A DNA stretch of 52,608 nucleotides from a virus, in IMG/VR virus record IMGVR_UViG_3300027896_000058, positions 1 to 52,608 of that record; one strand, given 5' to 3'. The position numbers and the translations under genes were made by a program. Shown piece after piece: positions 15,601 through 22,842 of this stretch (within the stretch, counting starts at the first letter, position 1; every line of letters starts with the position of its first letter). The notes below the pieces were generated by a model that was given only the letters and a program-made list of their open reading frames with translations, did no database searches and was not told where the DNA came from.

Positions 15601-16154
15601 TGGCATGTTCAGAAGCATACAAGAAGAAGATCATCGCTCTATACAAGATCCGAAAGGAAATTGAAGAGTCTGGTGACAGGTGGGCATCGAGGGAATACGC
15701 GGGCAAGGGAACGGAAGCAGGTTTCATCCAGAAGCAGTACTTCTGGAACATCGAGAAGCCAAACGACCGTGACATGTCTGACAAGCAGAAGGCAGTGATA
15801 GACCAACTGGTTGCTCAGTACATCACTGGCAATCCGAACACAGTGCCATCTGTCGAGGACGATCCGATACCAGACGATCCGATTCCTTCCGATACTGAGG
15901 TTTTGAATTGGCTCAACGGAGTCTCTGCAAAACCAACAGATGAAGGATGGGTCATCTACATCAACGACATCCAGGCAGGATTCCCGTTGACGTTGATTCA
16001 CGCCAAAGTTGTTGGCGACTGGTTGCATCGCAGTGTCGAGTACATGATGCTTGCGATGAAGTACGCTGACAAGTTCAAGGACAAGTTGCCCCCTCGGACA
16101 ACAGAAGATCCAGCGGACTCGGAAGCAGTAGTGAGCGAAGATGAACCGTTCTAG
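15600..16154 (+). CDS. Possible single-strand DNA-binding protein, acidic PF tail
   Basis: 184 aa, start fixed by GAGGAGG and a TAATG overlap with the nuclease. The N-terminal half is basic and aromatic, and the centre is Pro/Asp-rich. A compact WVIYINDIQAG segment (about 118-130) is followed by helices. The last 17 residues are strongly acidic and end SEDEPF, like the C-terminal tip of bacterial SSB. With exonuclease upstream and ERF two genes downstream, an SSB or mediator role fits. The OB fold is not demonstrable by eye, so the call is inferential. Confidence 0.45.
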   Translation: MACSEAYKKKIIALYKIRKEIEESGDRWASREYAGKGTEAGFIQKQYFWNIEKPNDRDMSDKQKAVIDQLVAQYITGNPNTVPSVEDDPIPDDPIPSDTEVLNWLNGVSAKPTDEGWVIYINDIQAGFPLTLIHAKVVGDWLHRSVEYMMLAMKYADKFKDKLPPRTTEDPADSEAVVSEDEPF

Positions 16155-16163
16155 GAGGATGGC

Positions 16164-16349
16164 ATGACAAAGAAGAGATCAGTTCTGAATGGACACGACA
16201 TGTTGCAAGCGTTGAACAACTTCAAGATCAAGGCTCAGGCCGACAACTTGAAGACAGGGTTCAATGCAAATGAAGTCGGAGTTCATGAGTTCGATGACGG
16301 AAGCAAGATCAGCGTAAGCGTGGTAGCGTGGTTTGAGAAAAAGCAGTAA
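16164..16349 (+). CDS. Small hypothetical protein in recombination operon
   Basis: 61 aa with GGAGG 6 nt upstream. Basic N-terminus, a short helix, then beta-prone GVHEFDDGSKISVSVVAWF. No family recognised. It is co-transcribed with ERF and the nuclease. Confidence 0.65.
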   Translation: MTKKRSVLNGHDMLQALNNFKIKAQADNLKTGFNANEVGVHEFDDGSKISVSVVAWFEKKQ

Positions 16350-16368
16350 CAAGAAAGGTATAGCGGCT

Positions 16369-17283
16369 ATGGCACAGATACATGAAGCAATGATCGAGAT
16401 CACAAGGGACGTTCAGGCAATCGGCAAAGACAGTCAGAACGTGACACAGGGATTCAAGTTCCGAGGGATCGACGCAGTGATGAACGAACTGCATCCGATC
16501 TTCGCCAAGCATGGCGTGGTGATCCTTCCCGAAGTCGTGGAAGACCGGACAGAAGAACGGCAGGCGCGCAACGGTGGCAACCTGATATACCGGATCCTCA
16601 AGACTCGGTTTCATTTCGTTGCAGCTGATGGCTCGGAGATCTCCTCGGTGATCCTGTCGGAAGGCATGGACTCGGGAGACAAGGCAGTCAACAAGGCGCT
16701 GGCAGTGGGACTCAAGTACGCCCTCACCCAGATGCTCCTGTTGCCCTATGATGAGGTGGATCCGGACTCGGAAAGCCATGATGTGGCGCCCAAGGGTCAG
16801 GTAAAGCAGCCTCAGAAGGCTCAGGAACCTGCTAAAACAGCTCCAGCAGCCCCTAAAACGGCTCCAAAAGCTCAGGGAGGTACAAAGACCGCCCCCCCTG
16901 CAACAAAACCGGTTGTAGAGGCTCCTAGGGCCATAGAAACGCCAAAGGACGACCTGGACATGGGAAAGCCGGTTGACAGGCCGAACATGAGCCCGCCCAA
17001 GGCAGCGGACAAGGGTGAGAAGATCGTGAACGTGGTCAATGGCAAGGCGACAGAGGTCAAGCCTCCCTACGGCCTGCCGAACACAGGTTCACCGATCATC
17101 AGCGCCGGCACGAAGGCGAAGATCATAGCCGCATTCGCGAAGCACAACATCGCAGAACAGTGGTTGATGACCTACTCAGGGTTCCCTGTCGATCAGTGGA
17201 CAGAGGACATGAAGGTGTACGCCCTGGCAGATTACAAGGCGCTTGAAGGTGGCATGAAGCCGATCGACATCTTCGGGTCGTAG
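16369..17283 (+). CDS. erf: ERF-family single-strand annealing protein
   Basis: 304 aa. Residues 1-135 carry the ERF fold: FKFRGIDAVMNELHPIFAKHGV early, and the SSVILSEGMDSGDKAVNKALAV-type core at about 92-114, ending in KYALTQMLLLP. A long Pro/Ala/Lys/Thr linker (about 140-225) joins it to a C-terminal helical domain (230-304). It anneals complementary strands during phage recombination and late replication. The start at MAQIHE has AAAGG; a 12-codon longer frame has none. A terminator follows the stop. Confidence 0.9.
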   Translation: MAQIHEAMIEITRDVQAIGKDSQNVTQGFKFRGIDAVMNELHPIFAKHGVVILPEVVEDRTEERQARNGGNLIYRILKTRFHFVAADGSEISSVILSEGMDSGDKAVNKALAVGLKYALTQMLLLPYDEVDPDSESHDVAPKGQVKQPQKAQEPAKTAPAAPKTAPKAQGGTKTAPPATKPVVEAPRAIETPKDDLDMGKPVDRPNMSPPKAADKGEKIVNVVNGKATEVKPPYGLPNTGSPIISAGTKAKIIAAFAKHNIAEQWLMTYSGFPVDQWTEDMKVYALADYKALEGGMKPIDIFGS

Positions 17284-17290
17284 CAAATAG

Positions 17291-17324
17291 GGGCGGGAGG
17301 GCGTTCCTCTCGCCCTTTTCTTTT
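17291..17324 (+). terminator. Intrinsic terminator after ERF
   Basis: GGGCGGGAGG (17291-17300), loop GCGTT, CCTCTCGCCC (17306-17315) with one G-T, followed by TTTTCTTTT. Good rho-independent form. The helicase operon downstream must then be read through or have its own start. Confidence 0.8.
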
Positions 17325-17325
17325 C

Positions 17326-17505
17326 ATGAAAACGAAATTTCACATCTGTTCGGACTCAGGAATTCACAGGCTTTGTGTCGCGTGCTTCCACTCGGAAGAT
17401 CATGTGAAGTGCGAGAACAAAGACGACTTCGGAACTTGTGCTGATGGTCACTGGTGCAAGCTCATGAAGAAAGAACAAACCTGCAACTGCATCGAAATAG
17501 AATAG
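17326..17505 (+). CDS. Small cysteine/histidine-rich protein
   Basis: 59 aa from ATG 17326. It has nine Cys/His in possible metal pairs (C-x2-C, C-x5-C, C-x-C), which is zinc-ribbon-like. There is no ribosome site because the ATG directly follows the terminator tail, so the start is uncertain or leaderless. The frame ends 10 nt before the helicase. Confidence 0.5.
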   Translation: MKTKFHICSDSGIHRLCVACFHSEDHVKCENKDDFGTCADGHWCKLMKKEQTCNCIEIE

Positions 17506-17515
17506 GGGAAAAACA

Positions 17516-18868
17516 ATGGATGTCATATTAACTGACTTTACATACGCTCCGGAAGCGGAGTCGTACGTCATTGGCGCGCTGCTCAAGGATCCGTTCAAAA
17601 CAATCACAGCAATCGAGACTCTCGGTTGCACACAGGAATGGTTTCAGAAACCAGCATTCATCCGAGTGTTTGAAGCAGCAATGCTTCTTCGCACAGCAGG
17701 ACAGCCAATCGAGATAGATACGATCATCGACAGCTTGAAGCAGAGAAAGCTCTGGACTCTCGTAGGAACTGAGTGCTTGCACAATGCACAGACTTCCTGC
17801 CGGTCATCACATAATGCTTCGGCATATATCCAGATGCTTCGTGACAGGTATCTCAAGCGAGAGATCCTTCAGCAGATAGAGAAAGCGTCGGACATGGTGA
17901 ACAGTGAAACATCTGGACTCGATTGCTTGAGCCAGATCCGGTTCAATCTTTCGACGGTAGACAAAGTCCTGTCGAAGAAGAACTCGGTCAAAGACATAAT
18001 CAGATCAGTAGAGGACAAATACACAAATGCCCAAACTTCAAAATCAGTTGGCATCTCTTCCAGATGGTTATCCTTACAAGCAGTTTTGTGCGGATATATC
18101 GAAGGTAAGATGTCAATCGTCGCAAGTCGTCCGGGACAAGGTAAGACGACACACGGATGCAACGAAATGTACGGATGCATCAATCGTCCTACGCCTGTAC
18201 CTTGCGGGATTGTAAGCATGGAGATGACGGAGGAAGAGATCAGGGAGAAGCTCGCTGCGGATGCTCTCGACATTGATCTCAAGTACTTCCGTCAAGGTCG
18301 TGCTTCAAACGCTCAGATCATTGAGCTGGCAAACAAGATCGAGGATCATTCAAAGGAACCGATCTTCATCTCGGAAGGCAACAAGACAATCGACCAGGTT
18401 GGCATCACGCTGCGAGATATGGCTTCAGATGGATGCAAGTTCGTAGTCATCGACTACATCCAGCGGATCAAAGCGCGTGAGCGTGAATCAAAAGGAGAAC
18501 GTGAACGATATGCAAACTACTCAAACGAGTTGTGCAATCTCGCAAACGAAACAGGGATGCACGTTATGGCGCTCTGCCAGTTGCGCAGGGAAGCTGAGTT
18601 CGATCTACATGATAAGAGGATCTTGCCTCGTATGGAGCATCTTAAGGGGTCAGGTGACTTCGAGCAAGATGCTCACCAGATCGTTCTTATCGGCAGGGCG
18701 ATCACGCTGCAGGGTGATCAAGAGATGTCCGACAATCAGCCGATGGTTATCAAGGTTAGCAAGAATAGGAACGGAGGCTTGTCTTCGGGCCTCGACTTCG
18801 TGTTTGCGAAGTCTCGTCAAAAACTGATGCCGCAAGCGTTGTTTCAAGAAAGTGAAGGAGGGTTTTAA
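17516..18868 (+). CDS. Replicative DNA helicase, DnaB family
   Basis: 450 aa. N-terminal helical domain (about 5-110; EAESYVIGALL, FIRVFEAA), linker helix near 150-170, RecA-like ATPase with Walker A SRPGQGKTT (204-212), SMEM (234-237), Walker B FVVIDYIQ (309-316) and a sensor region at MALCQLRR (about 348). Normal length and complete motifs. It would unwind the phage fork as a hexamer. No primase or loader was recognised, so host DnaG and perhaps host loading are implied. C-terminus ESEGGF. Confidence 0.93.
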   Translation: MDVILTDFTYAPEAESYVIGALLKDPFKTITAIETLGCTQEWFQKPAFIRVFEAAMLLRTAGQPIEIDTIIDSLKQRKLWTLVGTECLHNAQTSCRSSHNASAYIQMLRDRYLKREILQQIEKASDMVNSETSGLDCLSQIRFNLSTVDKVLSKKNSVKDIIRSVEDKYTNAQTSKSVGISSRWLSLQAVLCGYIEGKMSIVASRPGQGKTTHGCNEMYGCINRPTPVPCGIVSMEMTEEEIREKLAADALDIDLKYFRQGRASNAQIIELANKIEDHSKEPIFISEGNKTIDQVGITLRDMASDGCKFVVIDYIQRIKARERESKGERERYANYSNELCNLANETGMHVMALCQLRREAEFDLHDKRILPRMEHLKGSGDFEQDAHQIVLIGRAITLQGDQEMSDNQPMVIKVSKNRNGGLSSGLDFVFAKSRQKLMPQALFQESEGGF

Positions 18869-19042
18869 ATGAAGACAGAATGTAGATGGACTCGTGACAA
18901 TGACGGTATCTATCACACAGCATGCGGACAAGCATGGGAATATCCCGATGGCACGAGATTAGAAAACAAGCAGTATTTTTGCCACTACTGCGGGAAGATC
19001 ATAAATGATTCCAGTGAATCTGCTCAGGAGAAGATTAAATGA
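18869..19042 (+). CDS. Small zinc-ribbon-like protein
   Basis: 57 aa, GGAGG site. Cys5, Cys18, then FCHYCGK near 40-46, the C/W-rich pattern of many tiny phage zinc-ribbon proteins. It begins ATGAAGACAGAA like three later neighbours. The end overlaps the next start (AAATGA). Confidence 0.65.
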   Translation: MKTECRWTRDNDGIYHTACGQAWEYPDGTRLENKQYFCHYCGKIINDSSESAQEKIK

Positions 19043-19209
19043 AAACAGAAGAAAGATACATTGACCTAAAAGCACGGATCAAAACATTGATAGCGATGGC
19101 CAGAGACTGCGAAGAGCAAGTCGTCCCGGTCACGGTACTGCAAGGCACGATTGATCATGTTGAGGGATTGGAATCAATCCCATCAGCCGTGGAGGAGGTG
19201 GAGAAGTGA
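19039..19209 (+). CDS. Small helical protein
   Basis: 56 aa, starting MKTEERYIDLK. Two helices with a Val/Pro break. It overlaps both neighbours by 4 nt. The upstream site is weak and it may depend on coupling. Unknown function. Confidence 0.6.
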   Translation: MKTEERYIDLKARIKTLIAMARDCEEQVVPVTVLQGTIDHVEGLESIPSAVEEVEK

Positions 19210-19406
19210 ATATAGACACTTGGTACGCAAAACTTATTGAACTGGCAAAGGCCCAAAACTTAGAGGGTATTCTGGCCGACAAAGAAGAATACGAGTCCAG
19301 TTATTTTGCAGATGGTTACACGCCAGAAGATACACTGAGCGAAGAGATAAGTTACTGCGATTTTGACGCAACACTTGAGGAGGTCTCCAATGAAAATCAC
19401 GGTTAA
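19206..19406 (+). CDS. Small acidic protein
   Basis: 66 aa from GTG behind GGAGGAGG. Strongly acidic C-terminal half (EDTLSEEISYCDFD). Acidic small early phage proteins can mimic DNA or bind polymerase, but no motif proves that. Confidence 0.6.
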   Translation: MNIDTWYAKLIELAKAQNLEGILADKEEYESSYFADGYTPEDTLSEEISYCDFDATLEEVSNENHG

Positions 19407-19587
19407 ACTTAATGTGCCAAACGTATGCATGGGGCGTATATTTAAATGCCGATTCTGCTATGAGTTAGATCCGATGAACTCAATTGTGGGTACGGCTACT
19501 AGGTGTATTTTATTTGATACCGTCACAAATAACAAGAAACCTTGCCCCGCTTGCCTTGCTGCCCGTAAAGATGCGGAGGGGAAATGA
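19390..19587 (+). CDS. Small four-cysteine protein
   Basis: 65 aa from MKITVKLN, GAGGAGG site. CRFC (about 18-21), one central Cys, then CPAC near 54-57, a zinc-ribbon layout. It overlaps the upstream acidic-protein gene by 17 nt. Confidence 0.65.
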   Translation: MKITVKLNVPNVCMGRIFKCRFCYELDPMNSIVGTATRCILFDTVTNNKKPCPACLAARKDAEGK

Positions 19588-19733
19588 GTGTTGGAGATCC
19601 ACGCATAGACGCATTCCACGCACACTTGGATAAGTGCGAGAAATGCAGAAACAACCCTATGGACTTATGCCCAGAAGGTCACGCTCTTATAATTGCAGTG
19701 GTTGGCGAAGAAGCAAAAGCGAAGGAGATTTAA
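19584..19733 (+). CDS. Small CxxC protein
   Basis: 49 aa with an ATGA overlap upstream and TAATG downstream, GGAGG site. CEKC followed by C-PEGH gives a possible zinc knuckle (FHAHLDKCEKC). Unknown role. Confidence 0.6.
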   Translation: MSVGDPRIDAFHAHLDKCEKCRNNPMDLCPEGHALIIAVVGEEAKAKEI

Positions 19734-19900
19734 TGAAAACAGAAACGATAAACGTAATTTGTTGGTGGATCGTAATAATCATACTGACACTTGCTAGCGT
19801 TATTTGCGGAGTACTTGGCAGGAATGATCCCGGTATTACGTTCTTTGTTATTGCCGCACTGATGTTCGTGTTCACAAATCCTGCATGGAGAGATCAATGA
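19733..19900 (+). CDS. Small two-span membrane protein
   Basis: 55 aa, starting MKTETINVICWW, AAGGAG site. Two hydrophobic helices (about 6-27 and 32-49) separated by GRNDPG, ending WRDQ. A member of the packed early block. It might be a holin-like or envelope-acting peptide, though the lysis genes lie elsewhere. Confidence 0.65.
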   Translation: MKTETINVICWWIVIIILTLASVICGVLGRNDPGITFFVIAALMFVFTNPAWRDQ

Positions 19901-20310
19901 AAACAGAAGAGAGGGTTGCGCGGCTGGTGAAAGGGGGGGCTATGACCTGCCACGAATGCGGTCAGACATTCAGTAAGCTTCAGATGACAACTCAAACAAC
20001 ATACGAAGGGACGTTCAACCGTTGCCTTATCTGCGCAGACAAAGCACTTGAACGTGCATTCGCACATCACAACGAACAACAAAACAAAGGAGTAAGAGTT
20101 CATGCAAAAGTTGCAACTGCCGATGACAAGAAGATCTCTAACCCACAAAGTAAAGATCCACGCGGAGGATGGTCCGGTGACGATCTATTTCACGGTGGGA
20201 CTACAGGAGAACGGACAGCCGGCAGAGTTGTTCATCAAGGAGGACAAGGAAGGCGCGAGCCTGGGGGGCATGTTAAAGTCTTGGGCCCTTGCGGTGTCGA
20301 TGCTTTTTAG
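19897..20310 (+). CDS. Zinc-ribbon protein with an out-of-frame extension
   Basis: 137 aa from MKTEERVARL. Residues 18-50 hold CHEC and CLIC, a clear zinc ribbon. After about residue 68 the frame runs on over the 20102-20467 gene for 209 nt as a Gly-rich shadow-like tail. A TAA one base out of frame lies just before that gene's start (GGAG-TAA-GAG), so the natural product may be about 67 aa and a base may be missing or added. The first half is real; the tail is doubtful. Confidence 0.55.
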   Translation: MKTEERVARLVKGGAMTCHECGQTFSKLQMTTQTTYEGTFNRCLICADKALERAFAHHNEQQNKGVRVHAKVATADDKKISNPQSKDPRGGWSGDDLFHGGTTGERTAGRVVHQGGQGRREPGGHVKVLGPCGVDAF

Positions 20311-20467
20311 AGCTGGATACACTGTCGAGGATCTGTTCAGCAAGTTCGCATTCATCCGTCATCAACCTGCAGGGTTCACGGAGGATCCGTACATTCGCAA
20401 CTGTACGTCGATTGAGGATTACGTTATGCGGTGGATGAAAAATCAGTTCGTAAAGGAGGTAGTATGA
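20102..20467 (+). CDS. Orphan TSCPD-type ribonucleotide reductase C-terminal domain
   Basis: 121 aa, AAAGGAG site. The pattern KVKIHAEDGPVTIYFTVG, ELFIKEDKEGA, GGMLKSWALAVSMLFRAG, FAFIRHQPAGFTEDP, then SIEDYVMRW follows the domain found at the end of vitamin-B12-dependent ribonucleotide reductases. No reductase catalytic gene is in the genome. It may bind or tune host reductase or nucleotides, or be a repurposed small-molecule domain. Family confidence is good, function inferred. Confidence 0.75.
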   Translation: MQKLQLPMTRRSLTHKVKIHAEDGPVTIYFTVGLQENGQPAELFIKEDKEGASLGGMLKSWALAVSMLFRAGYTVEDLFSKFAFIRHQPAGFTEDPYIRNCTSIEDYVMRWMKNQFVKEVV

Positions 20468-20679
20468 AAAGAATGTATGTCGTTCAAGCGTTGGTGAAGG
20501 AAAAAGATGTTGAATCTTACGGGCCGATGATGCCTGTATTCATTCCTTCAAAGATTAAACTGCAATGGGCCGACGGAATGATTGGTGTCCTTCCTGTATT
20601 CTCAAACGAGAAAGATGCAAAGAAGTATGCAGGGAAGAAGTTCTCGATTGCTAAATGCGAAGAAAGGCAGGTGGAGTGA
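20464..20679 (+). CDS. Small hypothetical protein
   Basis: 71 aa from MKRMYVVQAL, AAAGGAGG site. A beta-rich start, Pro-rich middle and a charged helix (SNEKDAKKYAGKK) resemble a small alpha/beta modulator. No recognised family. Confidence 0.6.
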   Translation: MKRMYVVQALVKEKDVESYGPMMPVFIPSKIKLQWADGMIGVLPVFSNEKDAKKYAGKKFSIAKCEERQVE

Positions 20680-20894
20680 TGATAACGAAATGCAAGTGCG
20701 GTCAGGAAATAATCTGGATCAAAACAGCGGCAGGAAGAAACCATCCAATAAACGCAAAGGCTTCAAAACTCTGGGTGAAGGACGAAGACTCCATGGCCTA
20801 CTCACTGGCTGATTGCCATGAGTCTCACTTCACAACGTGTCCAAACGCGGACGAGTTCAGAAAGAAGCCAGTAGCAAAACAGGAGGCATTCTAA
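20679..20894 (+). CDS. Small zinc-ribbon protein, KQEAF C-terminus
   Basis: 71 aa. CKCGQ at residues 4-8, then Cys-x8-Cys near 47-56, consistent with one metal site. TGATG overlap upstream. It ends AKQEAF, and the codons of that tail plus stop form the next gene's ribosome site and start (AGGAGGCATTCTAATGGC). Confidence 0.65.
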   Translation: MITKCKCGQEIIWIKTAAGRNHPINAKASKLWVKDEDSMAYSLADCHESHFTTCPNADEFRKKPVAKQEAF

Positions 20895-21208
20895 TGGCAC
20901 GACGTGGACGAATACATTACACCACTGAGAAGAAGTTGGAATTTGTAAGAAAGCATCTTCAAGTTCTTTTCGAGAGAAGAAGAAGATACGAAGAAGTAGT
21001 TCCAGGACTCATCGGAAGAGAAAGGGATATTGCAGAGTGTGATGTTCTTCACCTTAATGAAAGCATCAAAGAGTCTGAAAGAAATATCAACGTTCTTGAG
21101 AAAGAACTCGGTGAAGAGAAAGCTCGCAAGTCTCTTGACGAGAAACTTGGATTCGATAGAAAAGAAATTAAGGAACCAGAGAAGCAATACTGGTGGAGGT
21201 GGTTCTAA
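20894..21208 (+). CDS. Coiled-coil protein
   Basis: 104 aa, starting MARRGRIHYTTEKK. Residues 15-85 are an almost continuous charged helix with heptad-like Leu/Ile spacing. The end is Trp-rich (QYWWRWF). Site GGAGG. It might be a small structural or host-interaction factor. Unknown family. Confidence 0.65.
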   Translation: MARRGRIHYTTEKKLEFVRKHLQVLFERRRRYEEVVPGLIGRERDIAECDVLHLNESIKESERNINVLEKELGEEKARKSLDEKLGFDRKEIKEPEKQYWWRWF

Positions 21209-21657
21209 TGGCAACAGTTGAATGGACGCAAGAACAGGTGGATGAGTACAAGAAACGTACAGGCAGATCAGTGAACATCATGGGCAAGTCAGGATACGTC
21301 ATTGTAGATACTCCACCACAACAGCCTGCAGTCAAACCGAAGTGCAAGCTCACGAAGACTGAGATCGAGTACGAGAAGATCTATCTCAAGAACTTCGATC
21401 ACAAGTTCGAGGGCATGACTCTCAAGATGGAGAACGGGCATAGGTACACGCCAGATTACTTCGTGTACCAGAAACCAACCATCAACAATAACATGGAGTC
21501 ATGGATCGAGCTTCACGAAGTCAAGGGCTCGTACAAGCTCGGCTCGTATCACAGAGCAAAGCTGGCGTTCGATCAGGCAGCAGTGGAGTATCCGATGTTC
21601 AAGTTCGTGTGGGCAGAAAAACGTAAAGATGGTACATGGAAAATAACAAGGAGGTAG
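21208..21657 (+). CDS. DUF1064-like PD-(D/E)XK endonuclease
   Basis: 149 aa. After an N-terminal 45-residue lead, the family pattern appears: KTEIEYEKIYL, HRYTPDYFV (Asp83), ELHEVKG (Glu104-x-Lys106), then an RAKLAFDQAA helix and YPMFKFVWAEK. These are the metal-binding and catalytic residues of a Holliday-junction or T7-endonuclease-I-like fold. It may resolve branched replication or packaging DNA. Confidence 0.8.
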   Translation: MATVEWTQEQVDEYKKRTGRSVNIMGKSGYVIVDTPPQQPAVKPKCKLTKTEIEYEKIYLKNFDHKFEGMTLKMENGHRYTPDYFVYQKPTINNNMESWIELHEVKGSYKLGSYHRAKLAFDQAAVEYPMFKFVWAEKRKDGTWKITRR

Positions 21658-21659
21658 TC

Positions 21660-22334
21660 ATGCGTGCAGAGATTATAATCAAAGGTCAGAATCAGCAGGT
21701 CATAGTTCTCAATCAGGAAACCGCAGATCTCGTAACGAAAACGATCTGCGCGGCAGAAGCAGTTAAGGACATCACCAGCATTGAACAGTTCAAAGCGGCA
21801 GATGATCTTTGCGCAGTACTTCGTCGGCAGGAGAAGGAGATCCAGGAACACAGGGAATCCCTCACCAAGCCGATTGAAGCATTCAAGAAGCAGATCATTG
21901 CGGCCGCAGATGTGGTCGTGAAGGATCTGGCAAGGGCAAGGTTACATGTCGGGAACAAGGTTCTCGCATACCAGCAGGAAGAGGAACGCAAGGCAACGGA
22001 ACTCAGGAGGAAGCAGGATGAAGAACGAAGACAAGCGGAAGAAGCAGAACGCAAGAGACAGATCGAAGTACAGGCATCTCTCGCAAAGGATGACTTTCCG
22101 GAGATCGCTGTTCTATCTCCAGTGTCGCCAGTGGTGCATACTCCAGTGGCTCCTGTTGTTAAGTCACATTCCTCTACAACGGTCACGAACAGAGAGTTGC
22201 GAATTGACAACGAGCTTCTGATACCGCGTGAGTTCCTCGTTCCGAATGAGGTAGCGATCAGGAAGGCATTGATGGAGGGAATGAAGATTGCAGGATGCAG
22301 GTTGGAAGAAGTAACGAAGGTGAGGGCAAAATGA
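21660..22334 (+). CDS. Coiled-coil protein, DUF1351-like
   Basis: 224 aa, AAGGAGG site. Residues 40-140 form a long helix with a Glu/Arg/Lys-rich stretch, then a Pro/Val linker and a small C-terminal domain with LIPREFLVPNEVAIRKALMEG, the end typical of DUF1351-type proteins that accompany phage recombinases. Probably a recombination accessory. No enzyme motif seen. Confidence 0.65.
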   Translation: MRAEIIIKGQNQQVIVLNQETADLVTKTICAAEAVKDITSIEQFKAADDLCAVLRRQEKEIQEHRESLTKPIEAFKKQIIAAADVVVKDLARARLHVGNKVLAYQQEEERKATELRRKQDEERRQAEEAERKRQIEVQASLAKDDFPEIAVLSPVSPVVHTPVAPVVKSHSSTTVTNRELRIDNELLIPREFLVPNEVAIRKALMEGMKIAGCRLEEVTKVRAK

Positions 22335-22474
22335 CATCTAAAACACTCAAGAGAAAACGACGTGAGTTATATGATTCGTCCAACATAGAAGACTATGACT
22401 GGTACATGCTTATTCTCGAAGGAATGGCCGAGATCCTAAGTCGTCTTGAAAAGTTGAAGGATAAAAAGAAATGA
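22331..22474 (+). CDS. Small basic protein
   Basis: 47 aa with ATGA overlaps at both ends. Lys/Arg start, acidic centre with aromatic residues, Lys-rich end. Unknown. Confidence 0.55.
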   Translation: MTSKTLKRKRRELYDSSNIEDYDWYMLILEGMAEILSRLEKLKDKKK

Positions 22475-22842
22475 AGAAAGGTAAAGGCAAGTATCTTCGG
22501 ATCAATGTCACTGGCATGAAAGAAGTCTTTCGTCCGACGTTAATCCGCAATGACCGTGGCGATTGGGACTGCGAGAAGATCGAGAACCTTCTCGCTCACA
22601 TCGCGGCAGCAATACCGAATGACATCGAAGAGTTGTTTCACAGTGCAATAATGAGGGCAGGAATACATGCAGGAAATAAAAGATCTCCAGCGGCAAGCAG
22701 ATATATTGTGGAGTCAGATCATATGGAAGAAGTTCGGGGGGAAATGCTTCATATGCGGGACAAGCGCTACAAACGCATTCCCGCCCCACTCAGCTCACCA
22801 CATGATCAAGCGTCGGTTCCTGGCAACGCGCTGGGATCTTAA
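22471..22842 (+). CDS. Hypothetical protein overlapping the HNH gene
   Basis: 123 aa from MKKGKGKYLRI. The first 65 residues look like a normal small alpha/beta domain (LIRNDRGDWDCEKIENLLAH). The frame then runs 176 nt into the HNH gene in another frame. TAATGA lies one base out of frame at about 22649, just before the HNH start, so a true product of about 60 aa with a frame disruption is possible. Confidence 0.5.
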   Translation: MKKGKGKYLRINVTGMKEVFRPTLIRNDRGDWDCEKIENLLAHIAAAIPNDIEELFHSAIMRAGIHAGNKRSPAASRYIVESDHMEEVRGEMLHMRDKRYKRIPAPLSSPHDQASVPGNALGS

